A stretch of DNA of 64,000 nucleotides from Chitinophaga eiseniae (GTDB taxonomy: Bacteria > Bacteroidota > Bacteroidia > Chitinophagales > Chitinophagaceae), in assembly GCF_900167135.1 (NCBI RefSeq), contig NZ_FUWZ01000003.1, positions 496,001-560,000 of the forward strand. Direction: 5' to 3'. A program made the position numbers and the translations under genes. Numbering within the stretch: the first letter of the stretch is position 1; each line of letters begins with the position of its first letter. The notes beneath the pieces are model-generated. The model did not search any database. It saw nothing but the letters and a program-made list of their open reading frames with translations, and was not told the DNA's origin. Shown here piece by piece: positions 51,391 through 60,174 of the stretch.

Positions 51391-51417
51391 CAAAGGTATG
51401 ATGTTTTAATAAACATC
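51391..51417 (-). promoter_or_regulatory. -7 element and palindromic operator of the GntR-TSUP operon
   Basis: The minus strand has TACCTTTG (51398 to 51391), a TAnnTTTG match. Directly upstream is the palindrome GATGTTT-TAAT-AAACATC (51400-51417, 7-bp perfect arms), between the expected -33 and -7 positions. It is a likely site for the operon's own GntR regulator. Confidence 0.55.
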
Positions 51418-51429
51418 TGACGTTTCAAA

Positions 51430-51471
51430 AGAAAAAAAATAAAAAGCCGCCTCTGCTGTGAAGAGACGGCT
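51430..51471 (-). terminator. Terminator after the aldo/keto reductase
   Basis: AGCCGCCTCT (51445-51454) pairs with AGAGACGGCT (51462-51471) with one non-standard pair. On the minus strand it is followed by TTTTTATTTTTTTTC. Confidence 0.8.
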
Positions 51472-51512
51472 GGATACAAGCATGATCCGTATGCTTACAA
51501 TCGATAAAGATC

Positions 51513-52346
51513 TTAGAAATTAAAATTGTCCGGGTCTGGGCCCATTCTTTCGCCGCGGTCCAGCGCATCCATCGCCGCCACATCTTCCGGGGAGATCTCA
51601 AAACCAAAAATCTCCGCATTGGAGATGATACGTTGCTGTTGGACGCTTTTCGGGATCGTTACCACGCCTTTCTGTAAATCCCAGCGCAGCACCAGCTGCG
51701 CTACGGACACACCGTACTTTTCTGCCAGCTGCTGCAGCTCCGGCACTTTAAACGCCTTGCCCTGCATCAGCGGGCTCCAGGCCTGGTATTGTATATGGTG
51801 CTGACCGCAGAAGTCGAGCAGTGATTGTTGCACGAGATAAGGATGAAACTCCAGTTGGTCTACCATCGGCAATATATTAGCGCTCTGGAACAGATCTTCC
51901 AGGTGATGCTGCAGAAAATTGCTGACACCGATAGCTTTTACACGGCCATCTGCATATAGTTTTTCCATAGCCCGCCAGGTTTCTTTATACTTTCCCTTTA
52001 CCGGCCAATGGATCAGGTAAAGGTCCAGGTAATCTGTCTTCAGTTTTTCCAGTGAAGCGTCAAATGCTCTCAGCGTACCATCATAACCCTGATCGGCATT
52101 CCATACTTTACTGGTGATAAAAATATCTTTTCTGTCTGCTTTATTATTGGCTACCGCTGTACCTACCCCTTCTTCATTTTCATAAATCGCTGCGGTATCA
52201 ATGTGCCGGTAACCTGCATCCAGCGCATAAGTTACGGCATCTATCACTTCCTGTCCGTCATTGGTCTGCCACACGCCCAACCCGAAATAAGGCATCTTTA
52301 CGCCGTTAGCCAGTTGCACAGTGCCTGTAAGATCTGTAATATTCAT
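51513..52346 (-). CDS. Aldo/keto reductase
   Basis: 277 residues from the ATG at 52346. The TIM-barrel signature is complete: 'DAGYRHIDTAAIYENEEGVG' with Asp50 and Tyr55, Lys80 in 'FITSKVWNADQG', His113 in 'YLIHWPVKGKY', and 'KAIGVSNF'. NADPH-binding residues lie near 'TIPKSVQQQRIISNAEIF'. It belongs to the 2,5-diketo-gluconate-reductase-like group and reduces small aldehydes or ketones. It is a single-gene unit. Confidence 0.94.
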   Translation of the reverse strand: MNITDLTGTVQLANGVKMPYFGLGVWQTNDGQEVIDAVTYALDAGYRHIDTAAIYENEEGVGTAVANNKADRKDIFITSKVWNADQGYDGTLRAFDASLEKLKTDYLDLYLIHWPVKGKYKETWRAMEKLYADGRVKAIGVSNFLQHHLEDLFQSANILPMVDQLEFHPYLVQQSLLDFCGQHHIQYQAWSPLMQGKAFKVPELQQLAEKYGVSVAQLVLRWDLQKGVVTIPKSVQQQRIISNAEIFGFEISPEDVAAMDALDRGERMGPDPDNFNF

Positions 52347-52376
52347 TCGTTTAAATTTTATCATAAAAGGATAATA

Positions 52377-52384
52377 CAAAAGTA
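52377..52384 (-). promoter_or_regulatory. -7 element of the aldo/keto reductase gene
   Basis: The minus strand reads TACTTTTG, a TAnnTTTG match, about 31 bp before the ATG at 52346. No -33 TTG at normal spacing was seen. Confidence 0.45.
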
Positions 52385-52458
52385 CAGCCTGTCCGTCGAA
52401 CGCTATCGGTACAATCCTGCGAATTTTCTGTACAAATAGAAGACAATCTGCACCGTAT

Positions 52459-52489
52459 TTTGTTCACATCAGAAATATAGTTATCTTTG
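52459..52489 (+). promoter_or_regulatory. Consensus promoter of the EF-G paralogue leader
   Basis: TTTG (52459-52462), 19 bp, TATCTTTG (52482-52489) is a near-ideal Bacteroidota promoter. It starts a transcript near 52496, about 410 bases before the EF-G paralogue. A small open frame and a terminator lie in between. Confidence 0.7.
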
Positions 52490-52519
52490 CATCGCAAAAT
52501 TCACCTGCACCAAAAAGAG

Positions 52520-52639
52520 ATGAAACAGACCTTAAAATATCAGGCAAACAGGAAAAACGATTCCGTTATCAGAGCGGTAATTGCAAGTACCCGTATTGTC
52601 TTTATTCAAGACGGGGAGGCAGATCCAACCCGGATATAA
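52520..52639 (+). CDS. Possible 39-residue leader peptide
   Basis: An ATG about 25 bases after the predicted transcription start opens a 39-codon frame ('MKQTLKYQANRKNDSVIRAV...GEADPTRI') that ends 39 bases before a strong terminator. An A/G-rich stretch (AAAAAGAG) precedes it. Near its end, CCCGT/ACGGG segments (52598-52617 region) could fold into a competing stem. It may be a regulatory leader peptide or an independent small gene. No family was recognised. Confidence 0.35.
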   Translation: MKQTLKYQANRKNDSVIRAVIASTRIVFIQDGEADPTRI

Positions 52640-52678
52640 GAGGTATCATCAATGAAATAACTCCCATTATCATATTGG

Positions 52679-52711
52679 AGGCCTCTTCATCCGAAGAGGC
52701 CTTTTTATTTT
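52679..52711 (+). terminator. Terminator inside the EF-G paralogue leader
   Basis: AGGCCTCTTC (52679-52688) and GAAGAGGCCT (52693-52702) form a perfect 10-bp stem with a 4-base loop, followed by TTTTATTTTG. It lies 190 bp before the EF-G paralogue. Unless a second promoter exists, full expression would need read-through. Confidence 0.8.
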
Positions 52712-52903
52712 GTCTCCCCTGCGCCATTGCGGCTCCGTTTTTACATACGGTAAAAGATCACTGCCTTCTAAAAGTATTGATCACAACCATCACTGTATAC
52801 ATCCGGCCACACCGGTAATGTCTGGCATGCTGTTGCCATAACGCAACACCCCTCATTACCGTATGAGAGGCCTTTCTATTAAAATTTTCAAAGAAGAGAT
52901 TAT

Positions 52904-54952
52904 ATGAGACAATTGTCCCGATTCAGAAATATAGGTATCATGGCGCATATCGACGCCGGTAAAACAACACTTACGGAAAGAATGCTGTATTACACCGGTC
53001 TCACACATAAACTGGGTAATGTAGATGACGGTAACACCATGATGGACACAGATCCGCAGGAAGAAAAACGGGGCATCACCATCTCTTCCGCCGCGATCAC
53101 CACGTACTGGAACTACGCGGACGACAAATACCAGATCAACATTATCGATACGCCCGGCCACGTGGATTTTACAGCCGAAGTAGAACGTTCCCTGCGCGTG
53201 CTCGACGGCGCTGTAGCGGTGTTCTGCGCCCGCTCCGGCGTACAGCCGCAATCCGAAACGGTATGGCGCCAGGCCAACCATTACAACGTGCCGCGTATTG
53301 TGATGATCAATAAAATGGACCGGCAGGGAGCCGACTTCCAGCGGGTAGTGGCCGAAATACGGGAACGCCTCAACGCCAACGTTATTCCGCTGCAACTGCC
53401 CATTGGGCAGGAAGACAGCTTCACAGGCGTGATAGACCTTGTCCGCATGAAAGCACTGCTCTGGCATGACGACGACGGTAAACTGTTTGAAGAAACAACC
53501 ATCCCCGGCCATCTGCTGGAAGCCGCCATGCAGGCCCGCAGGAATATGCTGGAAGAACTGTCCCTGTTGTACGAACCATTGCTGGAACAATATACCGGCA
53601 CACCAGACAACGTCAGCGAAGAAATGATCATAGCAGCAATGCGCTACGCTACGCTCAATATGCTGGCGGTACCGGCCCTGGCCGGCGCCGCATACAGGAA
53701 CAAGGGCATACAGCCCCTGCTCGATGCCGTAGCGGCCTATCTGCCATCACCGGAAGATATCCCGGTGGTACATGCCGCCGATCCGGATTCAGGAGATGCC
53801 ATTACCATACCGGCTACCCCGGAATCAACAGTAGCCGGACTGGCCTTCAAAATTATGGTCGATGACTACGTAGGCAGATTGACGTTAGTACGCGTATACG
53901 CAGGTGTTTTACGCACCGGCGACATGCTCTGGAACAGCCGGTCCGGCCGTACCGTCCGCATCAGCCGCCTGCTGCGTATCATGTCTGACAAGTTTGAACC
54001 GGTGAACGAAATAGGCGCCGGAGACATCGGCGCGGTGGTAGGACTGAAAGATGTTAAAACCGGAGATACACTGTCCCATCCGGACCATCCCGTGCTGCTG
54101 GAACGCATCAGCTTCCCCGAACCCATGATCGGCTACGCAGTGGAAGCCAAAGCGGCCAAAGATGCCGATAAGCTGGGCGAAGCGCTGGCAGCGCTGCTGG
54201 ATGAAGATCCAACCCTGTCCGTAGAAGTAGACAAAACCTCCGGCCAAACCATCCTCAAAGGCATGGGCGAACTGCATCTTGAAGTGGTGCTGGAAAAACT
54301 GGCCACAGCATACCAGCTGCAGATCAACAAAGGGGCGCCGCAGATTGCGTACAAGGAAATACTCACGCAGGCGGTCACCCATCATGAGGTGTTAAAAAAA
54401 CAAACCGGCGGCTCGGGCAACTTTGCAGACATCACGTTTGAAATGTCGCCCCGGGAAGACGGTCAACCGGGACTGGAATTTATTAACGACATCAAAGGCG
54501 GCGCCATTCCGAAGGAGTTCATCCCTTCCATCAGCAAAGGCTTTGAAGCCGCAATGAAAACCGGTCCGCTCAAAGGATACCCGCTTCATGCCATGCGCAT
54601 CCGGTTACTCGATGGTAAAATACATACCAACGACTCCCACGCGCAGGACTTTGAACAGGTGGCCATGATCGCCTTCCGCAATATCGCGGGCCAGGCAGGC
54701 CCGCGTATGCTGGAGCCGGTCATGTCGGTGGAAGTCACCACGCCGGAAGAATACACCGGTGCGCTCACCGGCGATCTCAACAGACGCCGTGGCGTGATCC
54801 GGCACATGGAAATCAAAAACAATGTACAGGACATCACCGCCAGTGTGCCGCTGGCAGATCTCTTCGGATATGTGACCACCCTGCGTACGCTCTCCTCCGG
54901 AAGGGCCAACGCCGCTGTCACTTTCGAAACCTACCAGCCGGTCAGCCGCTGA
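52904..54952 (+). CDS. Elongation factor G paralogue (EF-G2-like)
   Basis: 682 residues, all five EF-G domains. The G motifs are 'AHIDAGKT', 'EEKRGITI', 'DTPGHVDF' and 'NKMDR', and the catalytic histidine of DTPGH is kept, so GTP hydrolysis is expected. Domain IV ('[18 protein letters not shown]' onward) and domain V ('[20 protein letters not shown]') are intact. '[16 protein letters not shown]' in switch I differs from housekeeping EF-G. A second EF-G is known in Bacteroides, where it supports growth during starvation. Here it stands alone, outside the str operon, behind a regulated-looking leader. Tetracycline-protection proteins are related but would show a different switch region. Confidence 0.88.
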   Translation: MRQLSRFRNIGIMAHIDAGKTTLTERMLYYTGLTHKLGNVDDGNTMMDTDPQEEKRGITISSAAITTYWNYADDKYQINIIDTPGHVDFTAEVERSLRVLDGAVAVFCARSGVQPQSETVWRQANHYNVPRIVMINKMDRQGADFQRVVAEIRERLNANVIPLQLPIGQEDSFTGVIDLVRMKALLWHDDDGKLFEETTIPGHLLEAAMQARRNMLEELSLLYEPLLEQYTGTPDNVSEEMIIAAMRYATLNMLAVPALAGAAYRNKGIQPLLDAVAAYLPSPEDIPVVHAADPDSGDAITIPATPESTVAGLAFKIMVDDYVGRLTLVRVYAGVLRTGDMLWNSRSGRTVRISRLLRIMSDKFEPVNEIGAGDIGAVVGLKDVKTGDTLSHPDHPVLLERISFPEPMIGYAVEAKAAKDADKLGEALAALLDEDPTLSVEVDKTSGQTILKGMGELHLEVVLEKLATAYQLQINKGAPQIAYKEILTQAVTHHEVLKKQTGGSGNFADITFEMSPREDGQPGLEFINDIKGGAIPKEFIPSISKGFEAAMKTGPLKGYPLHAMRIRLLDGKIHTNDSHAQDFEQVAMIAFRNIAGQAGPRMLEPVMSVEVTTPEEYTGALTGDLNRRRGVIRHMEIKNNVQDITASVPLADLFGYVTTLRTLSSGRANAAVTFETYQPVSR

Positions 54953-54967
54953 TGCCTGTTCTAACTA

Positions 54968-54996
54968 AAAGGGTGCCCCGATAGAGGGCACCCTTT
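54968..54996. terminator. Bidirectional terminator
   Basis: AAAGGGTGCCC (54968-54978) pairs perfectly with GGGCACCCTTT (54986-54996) around a 7-base loop. It lies between the EF-G paralogue and the convergent secreted protein gene, whose stop it touches. Confidence 0.85.
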
Positions 54997-57266
54997 CAAT
55001 ATCCTGGCGCCTTTTTCAACAGTATTGGCGGTCGACTGCTCCCCTGGGTCACTTCATACAAATTCCAGGTATCGGCCACTTTGCCGGGTTTCAGCTTCCA
55101 ACTCCTCGCAAGATCTGCCAGCAACGTTTTTATCCAGCGCGGAAATGCATTGGCGGCACGCGCATCTTCCCAGGTACGGATCACTTTGAAAATAGCTTCT
55201 TTCTGCGGGCAACGCTCCACATCCTGCTGGTTCAGCTTCAGGCTGTAAGTGGTTCCCACGCCTACGGAAATAGCTTGTATGTGCTCATATTGCGCCGGCG
55301 TAGACGTTGCCGTAATGGGAAAGTTTCCTCCCATCCCTACCGGAAAAAAATTGGCATAAGTTACGTCACGAAGATCTTTTCCCTGGCTGGTAGTACTTCC
55401 CCATTCCCTCGTATCCACGTCATACAGGTTTTTTCCTCCGCCAACATTCCAGATACTCTGGTAGTGCCATGAACCTTCCGACAACGTAGCACCGGTAAAA
55501 CGGATGTAGGGTACGCCCTGCGCCTTTGCATGTTCAAACATCTTCCGGAAAAAACGTTTCACTGAGTAATAACCATGACCGTTATTGAACAGGAACTCCT
55601 GTCCGTCAAAATCATAGTAAGCCAGACCATTGATCTTGCAGATATCCGCATAGTGTTTCGCTATTTCATCCTGCAACTGCATATTGGGGATCACGCCATC
55701 ATAGCCATAATTGACCGTAACCTGCAGCTTGCAGATCGTATCGCCGGCTGCGTGGTCCGCCGGCGTTGTATTCCAGTAGCCGCGTTTTACCTGTAACAAC
55801 CGGTATGGCGGAGCGTCCGATACTCCCAGGTAATGAATCAGCTCTTTACCGATCTTTATCATATTCAGGTTTTCGCAATGCCCTTCCCAGCTGGCTATTT
55901 CCCCCAGGTGCGCCGGGTCATTGACCGTAATGATGGTATCGGTCGGACCAATCTTTGCAGCAAGCAGTCGTTTTTGCTGGCAACAAAGACTGTCGCTCGG
56001 AACAGGACTGGCATCTTGGGTGCCGGGCGCCAGGGAATTGGTAATAGGCGTTCTTCCGGTCAGGATGCCCTCCCGGGCCGCCAGCAAAGCAAATTCCTTG
56101 TGTGACTTATTACCCGCAGTCATTTTTATCGGCTTATTTTCGAAATGTTTTCCGTCAATATATCCGCCGTTGCCACGATCGGGCCTGAGAAATCCCTGGT
56201 CGTATAAACTGATCGCCTTCAATCCCAGCCGCGAGGCATAGGATATGATACTATCGTATAAACCACCACCGGTTAAAGCATCCGGTACAAAAGCCGCCGG
56301 GTCTTTTACCCATCTGCCGTTGATGGTAGGATAAGGTAGTTTTTCTTTCACCACTATCTCCCGGAGCACATCCAGGAGCGCCGTACTGTCCGGGCTTCCC
56401 CACAGCGCCACGGAAGAACCGACATAACCGACGCCCGGCAAAGGCTGTACGTCAATATGGTTGGGCTTATTGGCGGGCATATGCGGGATCAGGGAAAATA
56501 AAACTTCCCGCCTGCCGGACCGGTCCCTCGAATGGTAGGAAACAGCAATACGCCCCATGGTGTCCACCTGGGCCGCATCACCATACATGATACGGTACCA
56601 GGGCTCTTTATGTGCATAGAACGCTACGTCGCTGATGCCATCACCACCCAGGCTGAAGACCTGGCCTTCGTGCAGACTGTCAGGCAGGGGAAAGCGCCGC
56701 GCGTCCGGCGTATGAATAATATATTGAAACGGTGCGGCATCCCCTACTGTCGCTGAAGTTCCGCCCAGCGTATTGTCATCCAGTGCCAGCATTCCTATCG
56801 CATAGTTGACAGCGGCGCTGGTATCCCTGGCAACGCCAATGATCTCTCCCAAAAGATTATTGATGTTCGTATGATATGCTCCCCATTGAATACCCTCTAT
56901 GTTTGTGGCAGGCGTCAGGGACAACAGTGTCAGTTTCAGGTACTTTGGTTGCTGCGTAAGGCGTATCTTCGCCTCCGATCCGTTGGAATAAACCAGCGAC
57001 AATACTTTTCCTGCTGGCTGCCAGGTAGCTTTCACCGGCTCATAATACACCTTCTTTTTCCCGTCATACAGTTGCATCAGTGGTGAAGGTTTATCCGCCG
57101 GGCTAAACTCCCTGGCTGCTTTCACCGTGATGTTCTTCATGCTGGTGATATAACCACGCTTGTCAATACGGACCTTAAAATAGTTTGTCTGGAAATCCCA
57201 TTGGGCCATTAAACAACCGGCGTACAGGGCTGCCAGCAAAGTCAGAAAAATTCGTTTGTGCATCAT
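54996..57266 (-). CDS. Large secreted protein of unknown function, possibly a glycoside hydrolase
   Basis: About 756 residues from the ATG at 57266. A signal peptide ends near 'GCLMAQW'. The first third is beta-rich ('FQTNYFKVRIDKRGYITSMK', 'LSLVYSNGSEAKIRLTQQPK') like the N-terminal super-sandwich of many glycosidases. The middle and last parts look like a barrel with acidic clusters ('NGLAYYDFDGQEFLFNNG', 'YIRFTGATLSEGSWHYQS'). These would suit catalytic residues of a retaining hydrolase, but I do not recognise a family. It is monocistronic. Confidence 0.65.
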   Translation of the reverse strand: MMHKRIFLTLLAALYAGCLMAQWDFQTNYFKVRIDKRGYITSMKNITVKAAREFSPADKPSPLMQLYDGKKKVYYEPVKATWQPAGKVLSLVYSNGSEAKIRLTQQPKYLKLTLLSLTPATNIEGIQWGAYHTNINNLLGEIIGVARDTSAAVNYAIGMLALDDNTLGGTSATVGDAAPFQYIIHTPDARRFPLPDSLHEGQVFSLGGDGISDVAFYAHKEPWYRIMYGDAAQVDTMGRIAVSYHSRDRSGRREVLFSLIPHMPANKPNHIDVQPLPGVGYVGSSVALWGSPDSTALLDVLREIVVKEKLPYPTINGRWVKDPAAFVPDALTGGGLYDSIISYASRLGLKAISLYDQGFLRPDRGNGGYIDGKHFENKPIKMTAGNKSHKEFALLAAREGILTGRTPITNSLAPGTQDASPVPSDSLCCQQKRLLAAKIGPTDTIITVNDPAHLGEIASWEGHCENLNMIKIGKELIHYLGVSDAPPYRLLQVKRGYWNTTPADHAAGDTICKLQVTVNYGYDGVIPNMQLQDEIAKHYADICKINGLAYYDFDGQEFLFNNGHGYYSVKRFFRKMFEHAKAQGVPYIRFTGATLSEGSWHYQSIWNVGGGKNLYDVDTREWGSTTSQGKDLRDVTYANFFPVGMGGNFPITATSTPAQYEHIQAISVGVGTTYSLKLNQQDVERCPQKEAIFKVIRTWEDARAANAFPRWIKTLLADLARSWKLKPGKVADTWNLYEVTQGSSRPPILLKKAPGY

Positions 57267-57384
57267 AGTTGCTTTATCTGTCCCGCTTTGGACGGATATG
57301 GTAAAGATGACCAAATAGTGGTATTACAGCAACAATAAATTTGACAAAATCCAATGTTATTTTTACCGGAGGCCTGAAAACAAA

Positions 57385-57412
57385 GAAGCTGCCTCATTGA
57401 CGAGACAGCTTC
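57385..57412 (-). terminator. Likely terminator of dusB
   Basis: GAAGCTG/CAGCTTC and CTC/GAG pair around one mismatch (57385-57395 with 57402-57412). The minus strand continues TTTGTTTTC. Confidence 0.55.
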
Positions 57413-57440
57413 GCTATGCTGGTATTTTTTCTTAAGTCCC

Positions 57441-58478
57441 TTATAACGGGCAGTTCTGATGATAGTCGATCATCTCGATGGGTGCTTTTTCAATTTCGAT
57501 TCCTTTATAATATGCTTCTATTTCATCGAGCACCGTTTCTACTTCTTCCACCGTTTTGAGCGTCACCAGCCGGCTGCGGAATTCTTTGATATTAGGCAGT
57601 CCTTTGAGGTAGTTGGCATAACACCCGCGCATTTCGTTGATGCCTACCACAGGGCCTTTCCATTCCACTGAGAGGCGCAGATGCTTCTTACTCACGGCAA
57701 TACGTTCTTCCAGCGTAGGGCCGGCCAGCAACTCGCCGGTTTTCACGTAATGTTTGATTTCGCGGAACAGCCACGGGTAACCGATGACAGCTCTTCCGAT
57801 CATGATACCGTCTACCCCGTAGCGGTTTTTGTATTCCACCGCTTTCTGGGGAGAATTGATATCGCCGTTGCCGAAAATGGGGATATGGATGCGGGGGTTG
57901 TTCTTCACTTTTCCAATCAGGGTCCAGTCAGCCTCCCCTTTGTACATCTGACAGCGGGTGCGGCCGTGAATGGCCAGTGCTTTAATACCGACATCCTGGA
58001 GCCTTTCTGCCACCTCTTCAATGTTTTTGGTATCATCATCCCACCCCAGGCGTGTTTTAACCGTTACGGGCAGCTTTGTGGCCTTTACCACGGCATCGGT
58101 GAGACGTACCATCAGGTCGAGGTCCTTCAGTACCCCTGCACCCGCGCCACGGCCCGCTACCTTCTTTACCGGGCAACCGAAATTGATGTCCAGTAAATCG
58201 GGATGGGTCACATCCACGATTTTAGCAGCTAAAGCCAGGCTATCTTCGTCTCCCCCGAATATCTGGATGCCCACCGGCCTTTCATACTCGAAAATATCCA
58301 GCTTGCGGCGGCACTTGATCGCATCCCGGATCAAACCTTCACTTGATATAAATTCAGTATACATCAGGTCCGCCCCGGCATCTTTACAGATGGCACGGAA
58401 AGGCGGGTCGCTTACATCCTCCATGGGAGCCAGCAACAAAGGAAAATCGGGCAATGTTATGTTGTCAATCTTAACCAA
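57441..58478 (-). CDS. dusB: tRNA-dihydrouridine synthase (DusB type)
   Basis: 345 residues. The FMN-binding TIM-barrel starts 'PLLLAPMEDVSDPPFR', the catalytic Cys102 is in 'DINFGCPVKKVAGRGAG', Lys141 in 'VTVKTRLGWDDD', and 'LAIHGRTRCQMYKGEADW' follows. It reduces a uridine in the tRNA D-loop using NADPH and FMN. The first codon is TTG at 58478: no ATG exists between an upstream stop and the conserved domain, and orthologues begin with the same 'MVKI' sequence. A -7 element lies about 20 bp upstream. It is divergent from the ergothioneine operon. Confidence 0.94.
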   Translation of the reverse strand: MVKIDNITLPDFPLLLAPMEDVSDPPFRAICKDAGADLMYTEFISSEGLIRDAIKCRRKLDIFEYERPVGIQIFGGDEDSLALAAKIVDVTHPDLLDINFGCPVKKVAGRGAGAGVLKDLDLMVRLTDAVVKATKLPVTVKTRLGWDDDTKNIEEVAERLQDVGIKALAIHGRTRCQMYKGEADWTLIGKVKNNPRIHIPIFGNGDINSPQKAVEYKNRYGVDGIMIGRAVIGYPWLFREIKHYVKTGELLAGPTLEERIAVSKKHLRLSVEWKGPVVGINEMRGCYANYLKGLPNIKEFRSRLVTLKTVEEVETVLDEIEAYYKGIEIEKAPIEMIDYHQNCPL

Positions 58479-58498
58479 AATCTGTATTTTCAGGAGCG

Positions 58499-58506
58499 CA
58501 AAGATA
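58499..58506 (-). promoter_or_regulatory. -7 element of dusB
   Basis: The minus strand reads TATCTTTG (58506 to 58499), an exact TAnnTTTG match. It places the transcription start about 13 bases before the TTG start codon. A TTG at 58534-58532 is slightly too far for a standard -33 element. Confidence 0.5.
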
Positions 58507-58742
58507 CAGCATTTACTCCGGGCACAGCGTACAATGGATTCAAATGTTTGTCAAAAACACGTCTTGCAATCTCATTTAGGAATGAATATTGATCCGCATT
58601 TTCCGTTCATATCCGTAAAAAACCATTATCCAATGAAAACAAATAAATCATACATATCACGTCTTCATTTTCAATAACCTGGAAGAACCCAGGGCAGCCC
58701 CGGGGCAGGGAATCAAACGAAGCGCAACGCGATCATAAAACC

Positions 58743-60131
58743 ATGAAGCTCATGCAGAAGTTCGACGCAATTGTAATCGGGTCCGGACAGGGCGGCAATC
58801 CCCTGGCGAAGAAAATGGCGGAGAAAGGATGGAAAACAGCACTGATAGAACAGCGGCAGCTGGGGGGTACGTGTATCAACGACGGTTGCACGCCTACCAA
58901 AACGATGATCGCCAGCGCAAGGATAGCTCATCTGTTGTCCCGCAGTGAAACATGGGGCGTTCCCAATCAGGGCTATACCGTTGACCTCCCCGCTATTGTA
59001 GCGAGGAAAAACAATGTGGTAGAGCAGTTCAGGAACAGCACCGCCAAAAGCCTGGAAAAAGCAGGCGTCACCATCCTGTATGGCACGGCGAGCTTCACCG
59101 GTGTAAAAACACTCTCTGTAGCACTGAATGATGGCGGCACGCAGGAACTCGCCGCTGAACATATCTTCCTTAACACCGGCGCAGCCCCTTATATCCCGGA
59201 GATACCCGGCCTGCGGGACGTGCCGTACCTTACTTCCACCACCTTACAGGATGAAGTAGTAGTCCCCCCTGAACTAATTATCCTTGGCGGCAGTTACATC
59301 GCGCTGGAAATGGGCCAGTTGTACCGGCGTTTGGGCAGCACCGTGACCATTCTGGAGAAAAGCCCGCAGCTGATGTCCAAAGAAGATCCCGACGTGGCGG
59401 CCGTCATCAAAAAAATACTGGAAGCAGAAGATATACAGGTGCTTACTTCCGCTACCACTGAAAAAATAACCGGCGGCAAGGACAACATACAGGTACAGAT
59501 ACAGACAGGCGGCAAATCCGCTGCCATCACCGGCACGCACCTGCTGGTAGCCACCGGGCGCCTGCCGCAGACAGCGGCGCTGCGGCTGGGAAAAACCAAC
59601 GTTACCCTCGATGAAAAAGGATATGTACAGGTAAACGAGCAGCTGGAAACCAGTTGTCCGGGCATCTACGCCATAGGCGACGTAAAACCCGGCCCCGCCT
59701 TCACCCATATCTCTTACAACGATCACCTCCTGTTGTATAAAAACCTGTTCGAAGAAGCAGCACTCAGCATCAACACACGGCAACTTCCCTATTGTATGTT
59801 CACCGATCCGCAACTCGGCCGCATCGGCCTTTCTGAAACACGCGCGCGCCAGGAAGGGTACCCGGTGAAGGTAGCGCACCTCAGCATGGACAAAGCTGCA
59901 AGGGCCATCGAAACCGGTGAGACAGCCGGCTTCATGAAAGCGATCGTTCACGAACATACCGGTCAACTGCTGGGCGCCGCCATCATTGGTACAGAAGGCG
60001 GGGAAATCATGACCGTACTGCAAATGGCCATGCTCGGAGGTATAACGGCAACGCAACTACGGGATATGATCTTCGCCCACCCCCTGTATGCGGAATCTAT
60101 CAATAACCTGTTCATGACACTGGAAAAATAA
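58743..60131 (+). CDS. Flavin disulfide reductase (mercuric-reductase-like, no metal-binding head)
   Basis: 462 residues. FAD motif 'DAIVIGSGQGGNPLAKKMAE', redox-active Cys44/Cys49 in 'GGTCINDGCTPTKTMIAS', NAD(P)H motif 'LIILGGSYIALEMGQLYRRL' and 'YAIGDVKPGPAFTHIS'. The C-terminal 'FAHPLYAESINNLF' is the His-Pro/Glu region of the partner subunit's active site. The N-terminal heavy-metal domain and C-terminal cysteine pair of true mercuric reductases are missing. It is the first gene of the ergothioneine operon, 43 bp before the ABC ATPase. It may therefore reduce an ergothioneine-derived disulfide or another low-molecular-weight disulfide. Confidence 0.85.
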   Translation: MKLMQKFDAIVIGSGQGGNPLAKKMAEKGWKTALIEQRQLGGTCINDGCTPTKTMIASARIAHLLSRSETWGVPNQGYTVDLPAIVARKNNVVEQFRNSTAKSLEKAGVTILYGTASFTGVKTLSVALNDGGTQELAAEHIFLNTGAAPYIPEIPGLRDVPYLTSTTLQDEVVVPPELIILGGSYIALEMGQLYRRLGSTVTILEKSPQLMSKEDPDVAAVIKKILEAEDIQVLTSATTEKITGGKDNIQVQIQTGGKSAAITGTHLLVATGRLPQTAALRLGKTNVTLDEKGYVQVNEQLETSCPGIYAIGDVKPGPAFTHISYNDHLLLYKNLFEEAALSINTRQLPYCMFTDPQLGRIGLSETRARQEGYPVKVAHLSMDKAARAIETGETAGFMKAIVHEHTGQLLGAAIIGTEGGEIMTVLQMAMLGGITATQLRDMIFAHPLYAESINNLFMTLEK

Positions 60132-60174
60132 AGGTCAAACTGAGTATTATTTTCCCCACCACCGTCTGTATTTT

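Noticed and set aside
52904-54952. Tetracycline ribosomal protection protein (Tet(Q)-like)
   Set aside because: Overall length and the domain IV/V sequence fit EF-G better, and no resistance element surrounds it.
58743-60131. Mercuric reductase (merA)
   Set aside because: There is no N-terminal metal-binding domain, no C-terminal cysteine pair and no mer genes nearby. Only the shared flavin disulfide reductase core is present.
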